In this document: piece by piece, positions 11,059 through 23,900 of the stretch
Numbering within the stretch: the stretch's first letter is position 1
Layout: each line of letters opens with the position of its first letter
Assembly: GCA_021613535.1 (NCBI GenBank)
Contig: CP075495.1
Span: forward strand, 11,222,001 to 11,286,000
Direction: 5' to 3'
From: Adineta vaga
Taxonomy: Eukaryota > Rotifera
DNA: 64,000 bases
Translations under genes and position numbers: made by a program
Notes under the pieces: generated by a model
Databases searched by the model: none
What the model was told of the DNA's origin: nothing
What the model saw: the letters and a program-made list of their open reading frames with translations, nothing else

Positions 11059-12990
11059 AATGTTGACGATAACGTTCTATGTTTTAGAAATCGTTAAGAA
11101 AAAATTGGTCAAGAAAATCTTCAACATTACAATAATGTATTAATAGTGAAGATTTTCTTTTCAATTGCTGTACAAAGAAAGAAATCTAGCGTAATGCAAA
11201 CATTAAAAATACATTAATGCTATTTCCTTTTTGATTATTTATATCATTTTGAAGATTGTTTACACTTAGTATTCTTATATATATACATATATATAGAAAT
11301 AATAAATAACTTTCCATTCGTTAATTACTTTCTATTGATACTTTGTGATAAAAATCTATTTTATAAAATCATGTTTTTAGTCAATTTGGAGTACAGCTTC
11401 AAATTGATTTAAACAGACTTAGCTTCTTTCTTTTCGAAGAGTATCATGAATAAAAAAAATCTAAATTTTGAATTGATTTTGTTTCATACTCAACCAAATA
11501 TTTGTGAATACTTTCTATATGCACTGTTTTTATATGATTCACAATACTGGAACGGTTTTTGATAACAATCTGATATTTTTTCTATTGTTAAGGCTATTCG
11601 TAGACGATATGAGAAATGTGAGAATACTGGATAAGTAGCTTAATTATTTGAATTGGTATTTGCTCATGTAAAGTAAATATAAAATTTAACTTTAGATTTT
11701 ACTAACACTTAACTAAATAAGAATTTCATACACATAGAATGTTTTCATCCGATAGCATGGTAACTGTTGTAGACAACTAACCAATCCGAAGAATACATGT
11801 AGTAGCAATAAAATAATTAAACGATCAGAGTTTCGTTCGATAGTTTCATGCATTAAATAGTTCATCGTCAACTAGAAAACAATAAGTTAGTAGTGTATTG
11901 TATTACTTATTTATTACTAGCATCGATATCGAATATTTCTTGAGAATGTTTATATTGCAGATTCAAAATAAAAAGAAGGGTGCGAGCAGTTGTAAAATCA
12001 ATTTAGAAGTAAGTAAGATGCAAATAGAGAACTCTTCGGCCTTTTATTCATGCTCAGTTTCATTTCAACAACAAAAATATCTGAGATAGAAATGAAAGAA
12101 CAGAAAGAAGAATTTAGCTAAGTTTAAGATGTGAGAAAAGAAAATAACTCATTCATGGAAGTCATATATTTCTTTGCAATTTCTTATGCGCTCACCACTT
12201 TCTTATCCTGCGTCGCGTCTGCTAAACTCACTCCGTCTTCACCTTCCTCTCGATGTAAGCGAGCAATTTAGCTACGTCAACACTTACCAGGACCGAATGC
12301 ATAAAGGACTGACGAACGAATATTCTTCTCTACATATCAGATCAGATATTGCGTGTAATTGCCTTTTTTTGCGTTCAGCAGGTAGATGTTACTTCTATAA
12401 AATTTAATGATGGCAATATATGCATGTCTTTATTTCTCAATTTAAAAACCTTTTATTTCATTTCCTTGTCGACTGATGCTGCGCTACCGTTTTGCATTCT
12501 CATAATTTCACATAATAAACTAAGTGAGTAAGCAATGTCTTAAGTTTTCTTGTTGACACAGATTTCAAAAATTATTTCCATTAGTTCTATGAAAACTTTT
12601 AAAAGAACTCCAAACGACGCATTTCTTCTGTGTCAGAGAATTCATTTTTAGTAAGTAAATAAGAAAGAAAGTAGAAAAGGAATAATTTTATCTGCTTATT
12701 TTCTCTTTCTTTCAACTGTCTGATCAATAGACGTTAACGAAAAGAATCACATAAGCAAACAGACATGTAACATTCGTCTTATTTTTTTGACAGAATGAAG
12801 AAAAGTCTATTTTTCCGATTTGCATTTCCGCTGTTTATTATGCAAATTTAATGACAATTCAGTGATCAATCTTTTAGATATATTTCTGTTGGTCATTAAA
12901 GATATACGTCACAATGCTAAATGGATATTATCTTGTTTAAATCGAATTCAATAATAAAATTGATCTTCTGAAATTTGATCGAATTCGAAA
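11059..12990. other. intergenic, 1.93 kb
   Basis: Longest plus-strand gap in the first third. AT-rich, with short chance frames but no exon I can support. A locally GC-richer block at about 12180-12320 stands out (see findings). (TA)n stretch near 11276-11294. Confidence 0.4.
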
Positions 12991-14263
12991 ATGTCAATCA
13001 AAATAATCATGTGGTTTTGGAAGAAAAGACAAATCTTCTCGATTGTATCTATAATTTTATTTGTAATCATACTAATATTGACTACTAAATTACCAGCATT
13101 GAAGACTATTCGTATTCCAGTTATTCAATCTACAAAAGAATTAAATAAAGTTAAAAATCAGATATGTATTTTACGTGAATGTACATTAGAAGAAAAACAA
13201 CAATATGGTCAACTATTTTCAACGTTTCCACCAGAATGGTCAGGGTGTTATGGTGATTTTTATTTAACAGCCTTTAATAATGAGAATTCATCAAAATATA
13301 CTCTACTTGATGTTGGTTCGAATAAAGCTTACGCAGTAGCAACATGGTTGGCTTTCTTCATACCAAAATTGAATATTAATCAAGCTACTCTACATCATTT
13401 TCTCATGGGACAACCTTTAACTGACACATGTGGTTCATGTAATGATTGTAAAGATTTACCATTAACACGACAAAATGCACAACAAAACGTGACATTAGAT
13501 ATTCATGCTTTTGAACCACAACCAGCTACAACATCTGTATTACAAAGTATGCAAAAATGGATGAATTTAAGTGCAAAAGATAAATCAACACTGAATATTT
13601 ATGGTATGGCAGTTAGCAAGTAAGAAGTTTTCTTAGAATAATTGGTAACATAGATCTAAAAAGAGAGAATTCATATTTTAGTTATGTTGGTAAAGTTTCC
13701 TTTAAAAAGTGTAATCCTGGTAATGAAGTATGTAGTCTTGATGTGTCACGCGCTTCACCTCATGAACAAGTGGAAATTGATGCAATGACATTAGATTTTT
13801 TTGCTGATAAACATAATCTTTCGATAATTGATGTTATTAAAATTGATACCGAAGGATATGAACCATTGGTTTTTCAAGGTGCTAAGCGTTTGTTAGCAGA
13901 ACATCGAATTCGATTATTTATTTTTGAACATTTAAAAAGTGAGGAAATTGTCTTTGAAAAAAACAAACAACAGAAACAATGTTACTTTTTTCTCTCTTCA
14001 TATTCATTCTTCTAGTTGCGACATGGTTAAATACAACATTACAAATCGAAATATCAAAATTTACTAAATTAGGTTATATTTGCTATATCATAGGTAAACA
14101 TAATCTAATACGTGTTAGCAATTGTTGGAATGATAAATTTGCTGTTCAACATAATAATCTACTTTGTGTTTCGTCAAAAGATAGGAAATTATTTAATAGT
14201 ATCGATCAAATGCGATTAAATCAAACATTACCGATTGTATGTGAGAAAAATTCTATAGATTAA
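12991..14263 (+). CDS. FkbM-type methyltransferase with N-terminal membrane anchor
   Basis: Exons 12991-13619, 13682-13938 and 14016-14263 give 1134 nt, 377 aa. A TM segment at about residues 15-32 (FSIVSIILFVIILILTT) after a Lys/Arg-rich start predicts a type II, probably Golgi or ER, protein. The SAM-binding motif I reads YTLLDVGSNKAYA; HAFEPQP follows in the position of the acidic loop. The Methyltransf_21/FkbM signature is IDVIKIDTEGYEPLVFQGA, then RIRLFIFEH. A Cys-rich insert (CGSCNDC) lies between motifs I and II. FkbM-family enzymes methylate sugar or polyketide hydroxyls; the acceptor here cannot be predicted. Exon 2/3 joining (phase 1) is supported by frame only. Confidence 0.8.
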
Positions 14264-14455
14264 TTTTGAAAAGTATTTTTCTTTAAATAAAATATAATCT
14301 ATTGATTAGAATAAATCACTTATTGATATTAGAAACTTCTTTATATTTGAAATGATATTTGTGTGAAATAGATCGGATACATTTTGGTTCTAGTGTTATT
14401 TAATCTGACTAGAAATTCAAACATATATATATATATTTATATAGAAACAATTACA

Positions 14456-16012
14456 TCAAACAATAACAGGTTTAATCAATAGATACAATTCTTTTGCTTC
14501 ATATGGATTATTTAAAACAATTTCAAGTTCATATTGATTTGATGTCGTAAACATAAATGTTTCACCTTGTTCAACTTGTAAAACACGTCGTTCTTGGTCG
14601 TAAATAATCGCTGTTACTTGAGCAGATGTTTCATGAGATTCATCATGTCGATGAACTTTGAGGGTCCATTTATCATGACTACGTTTTCGATAAACAACTT
14701 TCCAGTCAGCAGTACGATCAATTGAAGGAACAGGTGATGAACATGTTTGAACATCAACTTGAATACCAAAACGAAGGGTTGATTGAATATCAACACGATC
14801 ACTAAAAGAAATGTTTCGTTTCAACATCGATTGAGAAAAGAATGAGAATCGTTACGTACGTTATATTCATTTCAGTATATTGTCTTGGTAAATACCAATC
14901 TAATGGTACAAATTCTGGTTTATCAATTTCTCTTCTCAATGGTGCTAATGTATGAAATCGATAGGCTTGATATAATAAACGTTTCAATAAATCTTGAATT
15001 TGTTCACTATTATTTTTTTGATATAAAACTGATTCTTCAATATGAGATAATTGTATAGGTAACATTTGTGAAAAACGTATTAATGGTAAAAGTTCATTTG
15101 CGTAGGATAAAAGAAGTTCATTTGATGAACGTGCTAATAACCAATCACTAATTGATGTATACAAACGATATTCATTTGAAAGAACTAGATTTGATGTTGA
15201 AAGTAAATCTCGAATAAAATCAAAATCACATCGATGCCATTCATTTTGATTTATAGACGATAAAAGATATTCAATATTCCATGCAACTGTTTTCATACAA
15301 ACATCACGTAAATCATCAAGAGAAAATTGTTTAGCAATTGAATACCACGCAATACCATTACGAACATTCGGTGGTTTTGCTTTAATAATCATAAATTGTG
15401 CACATAAATTACGTAAACTAAAACAAATAAATAAATTTTCGATAAAATAAAAATATGAAGTTTTCAATCTGACATACGATTGTACATTGTATTTGTCAGC
15501 AAGACATAATAAACCAATAACATTCGTTTCATGAAGTGTTACTTTTGCCGTATAAAAAAATTTGAGAAATCTATTTCGTGAAGAACAAAATTAGATTTTA
15601 TCAAAAGAAGAAAATGAAAAATTTACTTTTCAAAAACATCACCTTGACATTCATCTTGTTCTTCAAGTAAAATTTCTGCATTAGTTGATGTCCAATGTTG
15701 AGAATAGAGAAGTGTTGCTAAAACATCACTCGATTTAGCTAAGATAAATTTATGTGCATGATAAAGATTTGTTCCAACACGTAGACAAATATCGGATAAA
15801 AATGGATTATTAAAAAATTTACTAGTCAATTCTACATGTTCATTCGTTGCATTTAAAGTGATTTCAGCATCTGTATTACCAGTTGTTGTACGTGGAATTG
15901 TAGTCGTCGTAATATTTACTGTTTCGATTAATTCATCAAGTGATATATCTCCGGATGGATTTGGAAGATTCATTAATGGTAAAACATGTTCTGCAAGAAA
16001 ATCATCATCCAT
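14456..16012 (-). CDS. BTB-BACK protein, BTBD17-like
   Basis: Four exons (16012-15627, 15570-15478, 15417-14860, 14801-14456) sum to 1383 nt, 460 aa. After an acidic, Thr-rich start, the BTB domain is at about residues 70-160 (SDICLRVGTNLYHAHKFILA, FLKFFYTAKVTLHETNVIGL, LADKYNV). A BACK-like helical region follows (CDFDFIRDLLSTSNLVLSNE, SDWLLARSSNE). The C-terminal 115 residues form a beta-rich module (WKVVYRKRSHDKWTLKVHRHD). BTBD17 and galectin-3-binding-type proteins share this order. No signal peptide was seen at the chosen ATG, unlike vertebrate BTBD17. The role may be in protein assembly or as a ubiquitin-ligase adaptor; this is inference. It converges with the FkbM gene, 192 nt apart. 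Confidence 0.75.
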
Positions 16013-16603
16013 GATTGATATATAAATTATAATCTATTAACATAAAAGAAAAACATCATTAAACAGCCAATTAACAATCTATCATCGCATATAGAATGAC
16101 AAGACATTTACTCTAGATTGATTAATCATAAAACGTAAACATATATATATTCTCGGTCTGTTAATCGATCTGATGACACTTACTTGATACAACAAGAAAT
16201 GTCCAACTGTTTATAATATATTCGCAATTTATGTCGTAAAGTTATAAATCAAATCAAGGTTATAATATTAAAAAACAACATTTTATAGTTGAAAGAAAAT
16301 AGCTTTTTCTTTAACTGCATGCATGCATCTTTCTGAACGCTACAATCGATCAGATTCTTCATGTAGCAGCATGCATCAACCAATAGTTAAATCTGAATGA
16401 TGTCACTGTATGACATTTATATGATTTCTATTTTTATTACGATGATGGAAATTAGAGAATGCCACCAAGATCAGATGATACTGACGTATTTCAACAGATG
16501 TGTTTATCAAATGTATTTATTTATTTTGCGAAATTAAAATAGTTCATTGTATATATTTACAATTGAAATAGACAAAAAAAAAAGATAGAAACGCTAAATG
16601 ATA
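16013..16603. other. intergenic, 591 nt
   Basis: Promoter side of the BTBD17-like gene and 3' side of the H+-ATPase gene. GCATGCATGC-type short repeats near 16317-16326 and 16368-16375; nothing else supported. Confidence 0.35.
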
Positions 16604-19600
16604 TTAAGTTATGGAGACAGATCTTAATAATGGATTTTGTTTTCTTAAAATTGAAAGTGTTTCTGTATAAGGCGAATAAAATGATGATCCAGTTTGTGTC
16701 ACTTGATCTAATTTTGTCGGTAACCATGTTCCTTTTTTTTCTTCTAATGGTTCTTGTTGTGAAATTTGTCTTATATGATCTCGACGTTCATTAATTATTT
16801 TTTCAAGAGTATCAAATGGTGTTACAGTAGCTTTCAATTGTTTTGAGGCAAGTAAACGTTTATGTAAATGTTCAAATGGTTTAACTGCATGTAAACTACG
16901 ATTGAAGACGACTTGAAGCATGAATTTGATATAATCTAATGGTACAAACCAAATAATATTATAAACCCAAATAATCGCTAGAAGAAACAAGAAAAAACAA
17001 TAATTGTCTTAATATTAAATATTCATAGATATTTACCTGCCCAAGACCATCCACAGCCACGTATATCAGTGAATTCCCAATTCGCATAGACAGCAATCAA
17101 TGTTGTACACAATTGTGTAAGAACAAATGCACCGATTAAAAATATCGTTGGACGTTCAGTAAAACAGAAACCACGAGAACGTGTGATAAATATCAAAGCT
17201 TGACTAATTGATGAAACTTGTAAATAAATCATTGAATGAAGATGATGATGTGCATAACCACCATCTGCTGTTGGTTCTATATTATCAACACCAAAATGAT
17301 CTTGAAAAAAACTTGTTTGAACAACAATTGCAAAGAAAACAACAGTTGATGCTGATAAGTATAAACCATACACAATAGCAGATATAAAAACTTGTTTTAA
17401 ACGCCATTCATTTGGTTGTGGTGATGGTTCAACACGATCTTTTGATATTGTCATTATTGTACCATCATTTAATATAGCCATAATTAAAATCATGAATGGC
17501 GGAAAATCATAACGAAATATAAATACCAATAAAGCAAATGCTACAATTATACGAATCGTTACTGAACATGTATAAATAGCATAACTTGACATTCGCGCGA
17601 AAATTTGTCGAGAACCAAGTACAGCATCGATAATTACGGATAGACCTGGCTCAGTTAATACAATGGCAGCAGCAGAACGAGCAGCATCACTTGCATCTGA
17701 TACAGCAACGCCAACATTAGCTCTTGATAAAGCTGGTGCATCGTTGACTCCATCACCTGATGAAAAACAAGATCGTTTTCAAGAGACAATAGAAAAGAAA
17801 ATGAACTTACCAGTCATAGCAACAAGATGACCCATATCTTGAAGTCTTTTAACAATTTCAAATTTATGTTCAGGAAATACACTAGCGAATCCATCGGCAT
17901 TAAGAATAATTTCATTCATTTTTTCATCATCCTTTTCTGATTTGCCATGTTCACGAATTAAATCTTCATATACATACATAGTATCACCCATTCCTAAACG
18001 TCGACCTGTTTCTTTTGCAATTTCTAATTGATCACCAGTAATCATTTTCACTCGAACTCCTAATTAATCCAAAAAAATATTTTTTCCAACGAAAAAATAC
18101 ACAACCAAAGAATTACCTAATTCGACTGCTCGTTTAATCGTTTCTGCTGTGTCATCTCGTGGTGGATCAAGTATTGGTAAAAGTCCAATTAATTTGAAGT
18201 TTTCATCGCCATCAGATATAGCAACAGCTAAACCACGTAATCCTCGATTAGCAAATTCATTAACATCTTTTCGAACTTTATCCGCATGTTCTGTTGCTTT
18301 ACATATACGTAAAATTGCATCAGGCATACCTTTTGATACTCGATGAGTCTTAGAATTTGATTTATCTTGATATATAACTTCTGTTCGTTTCGTTGTTGGA
18401 TCAAATGGAATAAATGATTGAACAGTAATCGAATTATTGATTGAATCAACATCACCAAATGATTCTAATACACATGTGTCACTAGAAATCATTTTATATA
18501 AGGAAAACGAATTGACTTCGACGATAAAAACAAACGTTTACTTACATAGCATCGGGATTCTCTCGATTACAAGCATATGTAGCATAACGAATAATATCAT
18601 CGACTTCAATATCAGTATATTTAATAATTGTTTCTTTATCAATTATCAATTTATTCAATGTTAATGTTCCAGTTTTATCTGAACAGAGGATAGTAACTGC
18701 AGCAAGTTCTTCAATAGCTGTAAAACGTGTAACAATTGCTTTACGATCAGATAATTGTTTCGCACCAATTGCAAGTGTCACTGATAAAACTGTAGGCCTA
18801 AAGAAAAGAATTGATATTTATTTTCTATGATGATAAATTAAAGATTACTTACATAGCTATAGGTAATCCTCCGATAAGTAGAACTAAGATATTATTAATA
18901 CCTCGTCGGTAACTATATCGAAATCCAGCATACATAACAAATATTTCAGCAATAATAAAGATAGCAATACCAACAATACAGAAATTACCAATTTTTGCTA
19001 AGATTTTTTGTAAATGACCCATTTCATCTTTTGCACCACCAACCATTTGAGCAGCATGACCGAATTGTGTGTTTTTTCCCGTTGACATTACTATTGTTTC
19101 ACATTCACCTTGTTTACATGTTGTCGATGAGAGTACAATATCGCCAATTTTCTTTGTCGCAGGTAGTGATTCGCCAGTTAATGCTGCTTGATCAATTGAA
19201 ATAACTCCACCTGGTGATGAAATAATTCGAGCATCAGCTGGAACAATATTACCTAATTTGATAGCAACAATATCGCCAGGTACTAATTGGCTAGCTTCAA
19301 TTGTTGTCCACGAACCATTATTACGTTTAACACGACATTCAGGTGCTAAAGATGCCATCAATGCTTTAACTGCATTACCTGCACGGTATTTTTCAATATA
19401 ACCAATGGTTGCATTAATTAAAAGAAGTAGAAGAATACCAACAAAATCAGGCCAATCTGGAGGTTCACCACCACCATTACTTAATGCAATAGCAACAATT
19501 GCAGCTGCTTCCATAACCCTGAATTTAGAAAGATATCATATCGATTAAAATCATGTCTTGAAAGAAAAGAAAATGTTACCAAGAAAGTGGATTCCACATG

Positions 19601-20080
19601 AAAAGAAGAAATTGAATAACAGGATGTCGGTCTTTATGTTCAATTTTATTTTCACCAAACTGCCCACAAAATAATAGCAATATGTTATAAATAGTAAAAC
19701 AAGACGAAATTTACCTTTTCTAAACGTTCATGAACTTGATCATCGGTTAAACCTTGCGGTGAAGATCTATTCATGTATATATATATATATATGTATAATT
19801 ATTCCAATTTCATTATTGAATTTGTTCCTCTTACTCAAGTATTTTGAATACTGTATCTATATCATATTTATATAAATCACATTTTTCTTTATCATACAGA
19901 GTATCAACATCAATCGTTTTCCAATTTCCGTCAGGTGGTGATGGAGGTGGAATATCAACGCGTGTCTCTTTTTTATCTGTATTCTCTCCTGAAGATTGCT
20001 TCGTTGTTTCCTCTTTATCGTTCACTAAAACAAATACTATAATTCTTAGAATTTCATAATATCAATATGATGGACTTACT
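16604..20080 (-). CDS. P3A-type plasma-membrane H+-ATPase
   Basis: Ten exons: 20080 (first base of ATG), 20024-19835, 19766-19715, 19659-19580, 19518-18853, 18797-18546, 18481-18117, 18059-17811, 17756-17037, 16977-16604. They sum to 2949 nt, 982 aa. The P-type core is intact: TGES in the actuator domain, [13 protein letters not shown] with the phosphorylated Asp, [11 protein letters not shown], and [12 protein letters not shown] in the hinge. P3A-specific features are [20 protein letters not shown], the short C-proximal TM set, and the membrane Asp in [16 protein letters not shown], equivalent to the proton-binding Asp of plant AHA2. It should pump H+ out of the cell. Such pumps belong to plants, fungi and protists and are not standard animal genes, so horizontal origin is likely. 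The C-terminal ~90 residues could be an autoinhibitory tail; no plant YTV end. Confidence 0.93.
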
Positions 20081-20985
20081 TTTTCGTTAGTATGTCTCTT
20101 GAATAGATCTATGTATGTCGAGAAATAACAAGACTTCTATTGCAAAAGTTGTTTTACTTATGTACGCACTGTGAATATACTTCGAAATAGAAAATCAGGA
20201 CTAAGCAGTACATCAATGAAACATTTTTCTCTTTCTCTTACTCTTTACTTGTCGACTTTTACGTGTACTTTTTTCTCTCATCAGGTTATTTCGAGTAGTA
20301 GTTTCTTTTTTTTGTTAAATTCTTGTTATGAATACAAATGAAATAGCACTATGAAAACGATAGTTAAATATATTTCGTTTTTATATTTATATGTTATTTT
20401 TAGTACCGAAAAGAAGTGTACGAAATAATTATATGATGTACCAACAAAGATTCCATTTTTCTAAATGAAGAAATGAGTAATCAAACATGACATTGGGAAC
20501 AGTCTTAATAATGTTCGTATCATTTATATATTCCATCAATTAAGAATAGACTTAGATTAGAATGATGTGAAAATGAAATCGATATTCTTACTATCATTGA
20601 TCAGTCTTTATTACAAAATTTTAATTATATTTCGTCAATTTGTTTTCATTTCTTTACATAAGCTAGATTTTTATGGACTCTATTTGTCAATTAATATATA
20701 AATACATGAATCAACGAAAGAAATATTTGTGCAGTTCGGATTTTCAATCTTTTTTTTTGTATATATACACAATGTTAATTATATCATAGAGAAATCTCTA
20801 TAATTTGAGAAACCATCTTATGCAATGAAATGAAAATACTCTATGACTTCTATATATATATATAATGCATGATGAAGAAATAAAATATTACCAAATGAAC
20901 TGTCCTCATAGAATTGATGTTGAAGAAAGTTTTCTTATTTTTTTGGAAAACAAAACATTTTTATTTTTTTCATCATATGTCTATC
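20081..20985. other. intergenic, 905 nt
   Basis: Contains the untranslated exon 1 and promoter of the H+-ATPase (upstream of 20080) and the 3' flank of POLR1B. AT-rich, (TA)n at about 20851-20862. No exon supported. Confidence 0.35.
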
Positions 20986-23900
20986 TCATTGAGAAGACAA
21001 AGCAAAATTTCGTACAACTGATTGTGTATCAAAATGTGTCTTGATACCAACAGAAGCAAGTTCAGCAATAAGATATTGTAATACATATGGTATTGTAACA
21101 TGTTGAACAGTATTTGATGATGAACCACAACAATATCGACATACATAGCCAACTTTTGTTTTAACTAATGATAATAATGAACCACAACGTGTACATACAT
21201 ATGCACGTGTTTCATCTGAACAATGAAGAAGACGATCAAGAAGAATACCAGCAACACCATGACCTAGTAAAGCATCACGTTCCATTTCACCGACACGTAT
21301 ACCACCTTCACGACGACGACCTTTAACTGGTTGATTCGTCAATGCATCAACAGGTCCAGTTGTACGCACCTTATTTTATTAATAATAAAAACATCGATAT
21401 TTTCACTGTCTATTTAAAAAAATCTATTATTCTTACTTGAAATTTATCACTAACTAAATGACGAAGACGTTGATAATAAACCACACCAATAAATATATCA
21501 ACTTCAAGTTGAAGACCAGTTGTACCACTATACATCGATTCGGTTCCATAATAACTGAAACCAGCTAAAGAAAAGAATTTTCTAAATCAACATAAATACT
21601 TTTTTTTAGTTTTCTAACCAGCTCGTAGTAATTTTCCGTAATAATCAACCGCTGGATAATCATCATTAAATTGAAATGGTGTACCATCATGTGATAAACC
21701 ATGTAGAACAGCTGATTTTCCTGCCATAAATTCTAATAACATACCAATTGTCATACGTGATGGAAAACCATGCGGATTGAATATAATATCTGGTACAAGT
21801 CCAGATTCCGTAAATGGCAGATCTTCTGTTGGATATAAACGCGAGCAAACACCTTTTTGACCATGACGTGATGAGAATTTATCACCAATAATAGGAGTAC
21901 GCTAAAAAGAAACGTTTTAGTCGAATAAAACTAGAAAATAAATGTTTACCATGATACGATACATGATCCATGCTTTTGATTTAAGTAATTTTCCATCTTC
22001 ATCACCAACAAGTGTAACAGACATAATATGTGCTGGTTCTTTCTTATGATATCGTACAGTTTTATATTCCTGAGTTAATTTATTTAAATAACAACAAAGA
22101 ACTTCATCGGGTTGTATTGTCGAACCAATAACAGGCAGACCATCTGCATCTAAATGACGCCAAAGTGGATTTTTTGTATCTAATGCTAGAAGAAGAAGAA
22201 AAAAACAGATGAAATAAATCGTATTTAATATTTATAGATTGACAATTAAAATATTTACCAAATACAAGTGGATATTTTCCTTGATCATTTCTATCTGTAA
22301 CTAATTCTTGTAAGTCAATCAACTACAAAAGACGCAAATCAATTGTATTTTATTGTTAAAAATATCAAGTGTTGAGAATCAGTATTCACCTCGGATGCAT
22401 ATATTGCACCATGAGCAAAACCTCGTTCTATAGAACTTTTATTGATAACCATAGCATCTTCCATATCATATCCCTACATTGGAGAAAAAAGCACCAGATA
22501 ATTTATATACATATTATTTGCTATTTTATTACAGTATACGAAAGTACAGCAACAATTGCATTTGTACCCATTGCATAATCATCAAGTGCATATTGATTAT
22601 AAACACGTGTTCGAATAAGTGGTGCTTGTGGTGTTGTAATATAATATAATTTATTATCATTTCGTTTGCGATATGCTAAGGTTGGTGTACCCATTGTTTG
22701 TTTACCCATTTGGCATTGATACATATTACGTGGAGATTGATTATATTCACTAAATGGTGTTAAACTAGCTGTAATCGATAAGAAATTATATTGTGTTAAT
22801 TCTTGATGAGTTGTATACTGAAAATAGAATGTATATTTTCAATAGTAGTAAAAGAAATAAATGAGAATCTTACTCCGGTTACGAATTCATCATGAGTTAT
22901 ACATATACCAAGATAGACTTGTTCGAATGTACCAATATATTCTGTTGTTTTAGTTAATAAATTCATGACTGGTCGTGTCATTCGAGCTGGTGTAGTAAAT
23001 AGAAACAAAGCTGGATAGAGTGTATAAAATCCATGTGGCTCTTTAGGTATTAGAACAATTTCTAAGTACTCTGACACACCGGAACGACGACGATTGCCTG
23101 TAGCTTTATCAAAACGAAGTTGTGCAGCAATAGATGATGCTTGATTATCATCGATAAATCTAAACAAAACTTTCCTTCAAGAAAAATTTTCCTAGCTGAG
23201 TAAAACTTACCCGACAAGTTGTCCATCGAGAATTACATCGTAACAATCAATATCTAATGATGGTGCTCGTCGCATACCATAGGAAAGTAATGTATCAACA
23301 AGAGCATCAAGTGATGTGTTTGTTGATGATTCTTGTGTTACTTGACATGTCATACATAGATGATTGAGTAGACCGCATAGATGACCATCAGGTGTGTGGA
23401 CAGCGCAAAGAAAACCCCATGCTTCAGGAAGTAACTTTCGAACTGATGTTGTATTTGTTTCTGTGAATGCATCACCACGATGAACAGAACGAAAATGAGA
23501 TATAAATCGAAGAATATTTAAACGTTCAGCAATGATTGAAAAGCCACTTGTCTAAAAGGACGAAAAAAGAAAAACAAATTCTTAATGAGTTGTACGCAAA
23601 TAATTCCAACAAAAACAAACGAACCTGTCTCAATCCGAGATTTGTTTTCGAATTTAGATTTCCAGTAGCTAAAAAATGTTCAAATGCTTTTGCTATCTGT
23701 TCTTTATCCATCGTATCCATTGCTACACGAAGTTCTACAAATTTGCCAAGAAAAAGAAAAACGAAACACAACAATGGTGTCTGTCAATAAAACACACGTA
23801 CACACTTGTAGTTATTGATGCATCATTTGATGTTTTAGTACTTTTGTTTAATTTTAAAAATATTTCTCGTAATGATATTAACCATGTTTCTAGTCGTTCC

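Noticed and set aside
12174-12531. Two overlapping plus-strand frames
   Set aside because: No coherent composition or domain; the odd GC content of the block is reported as a finding instead.
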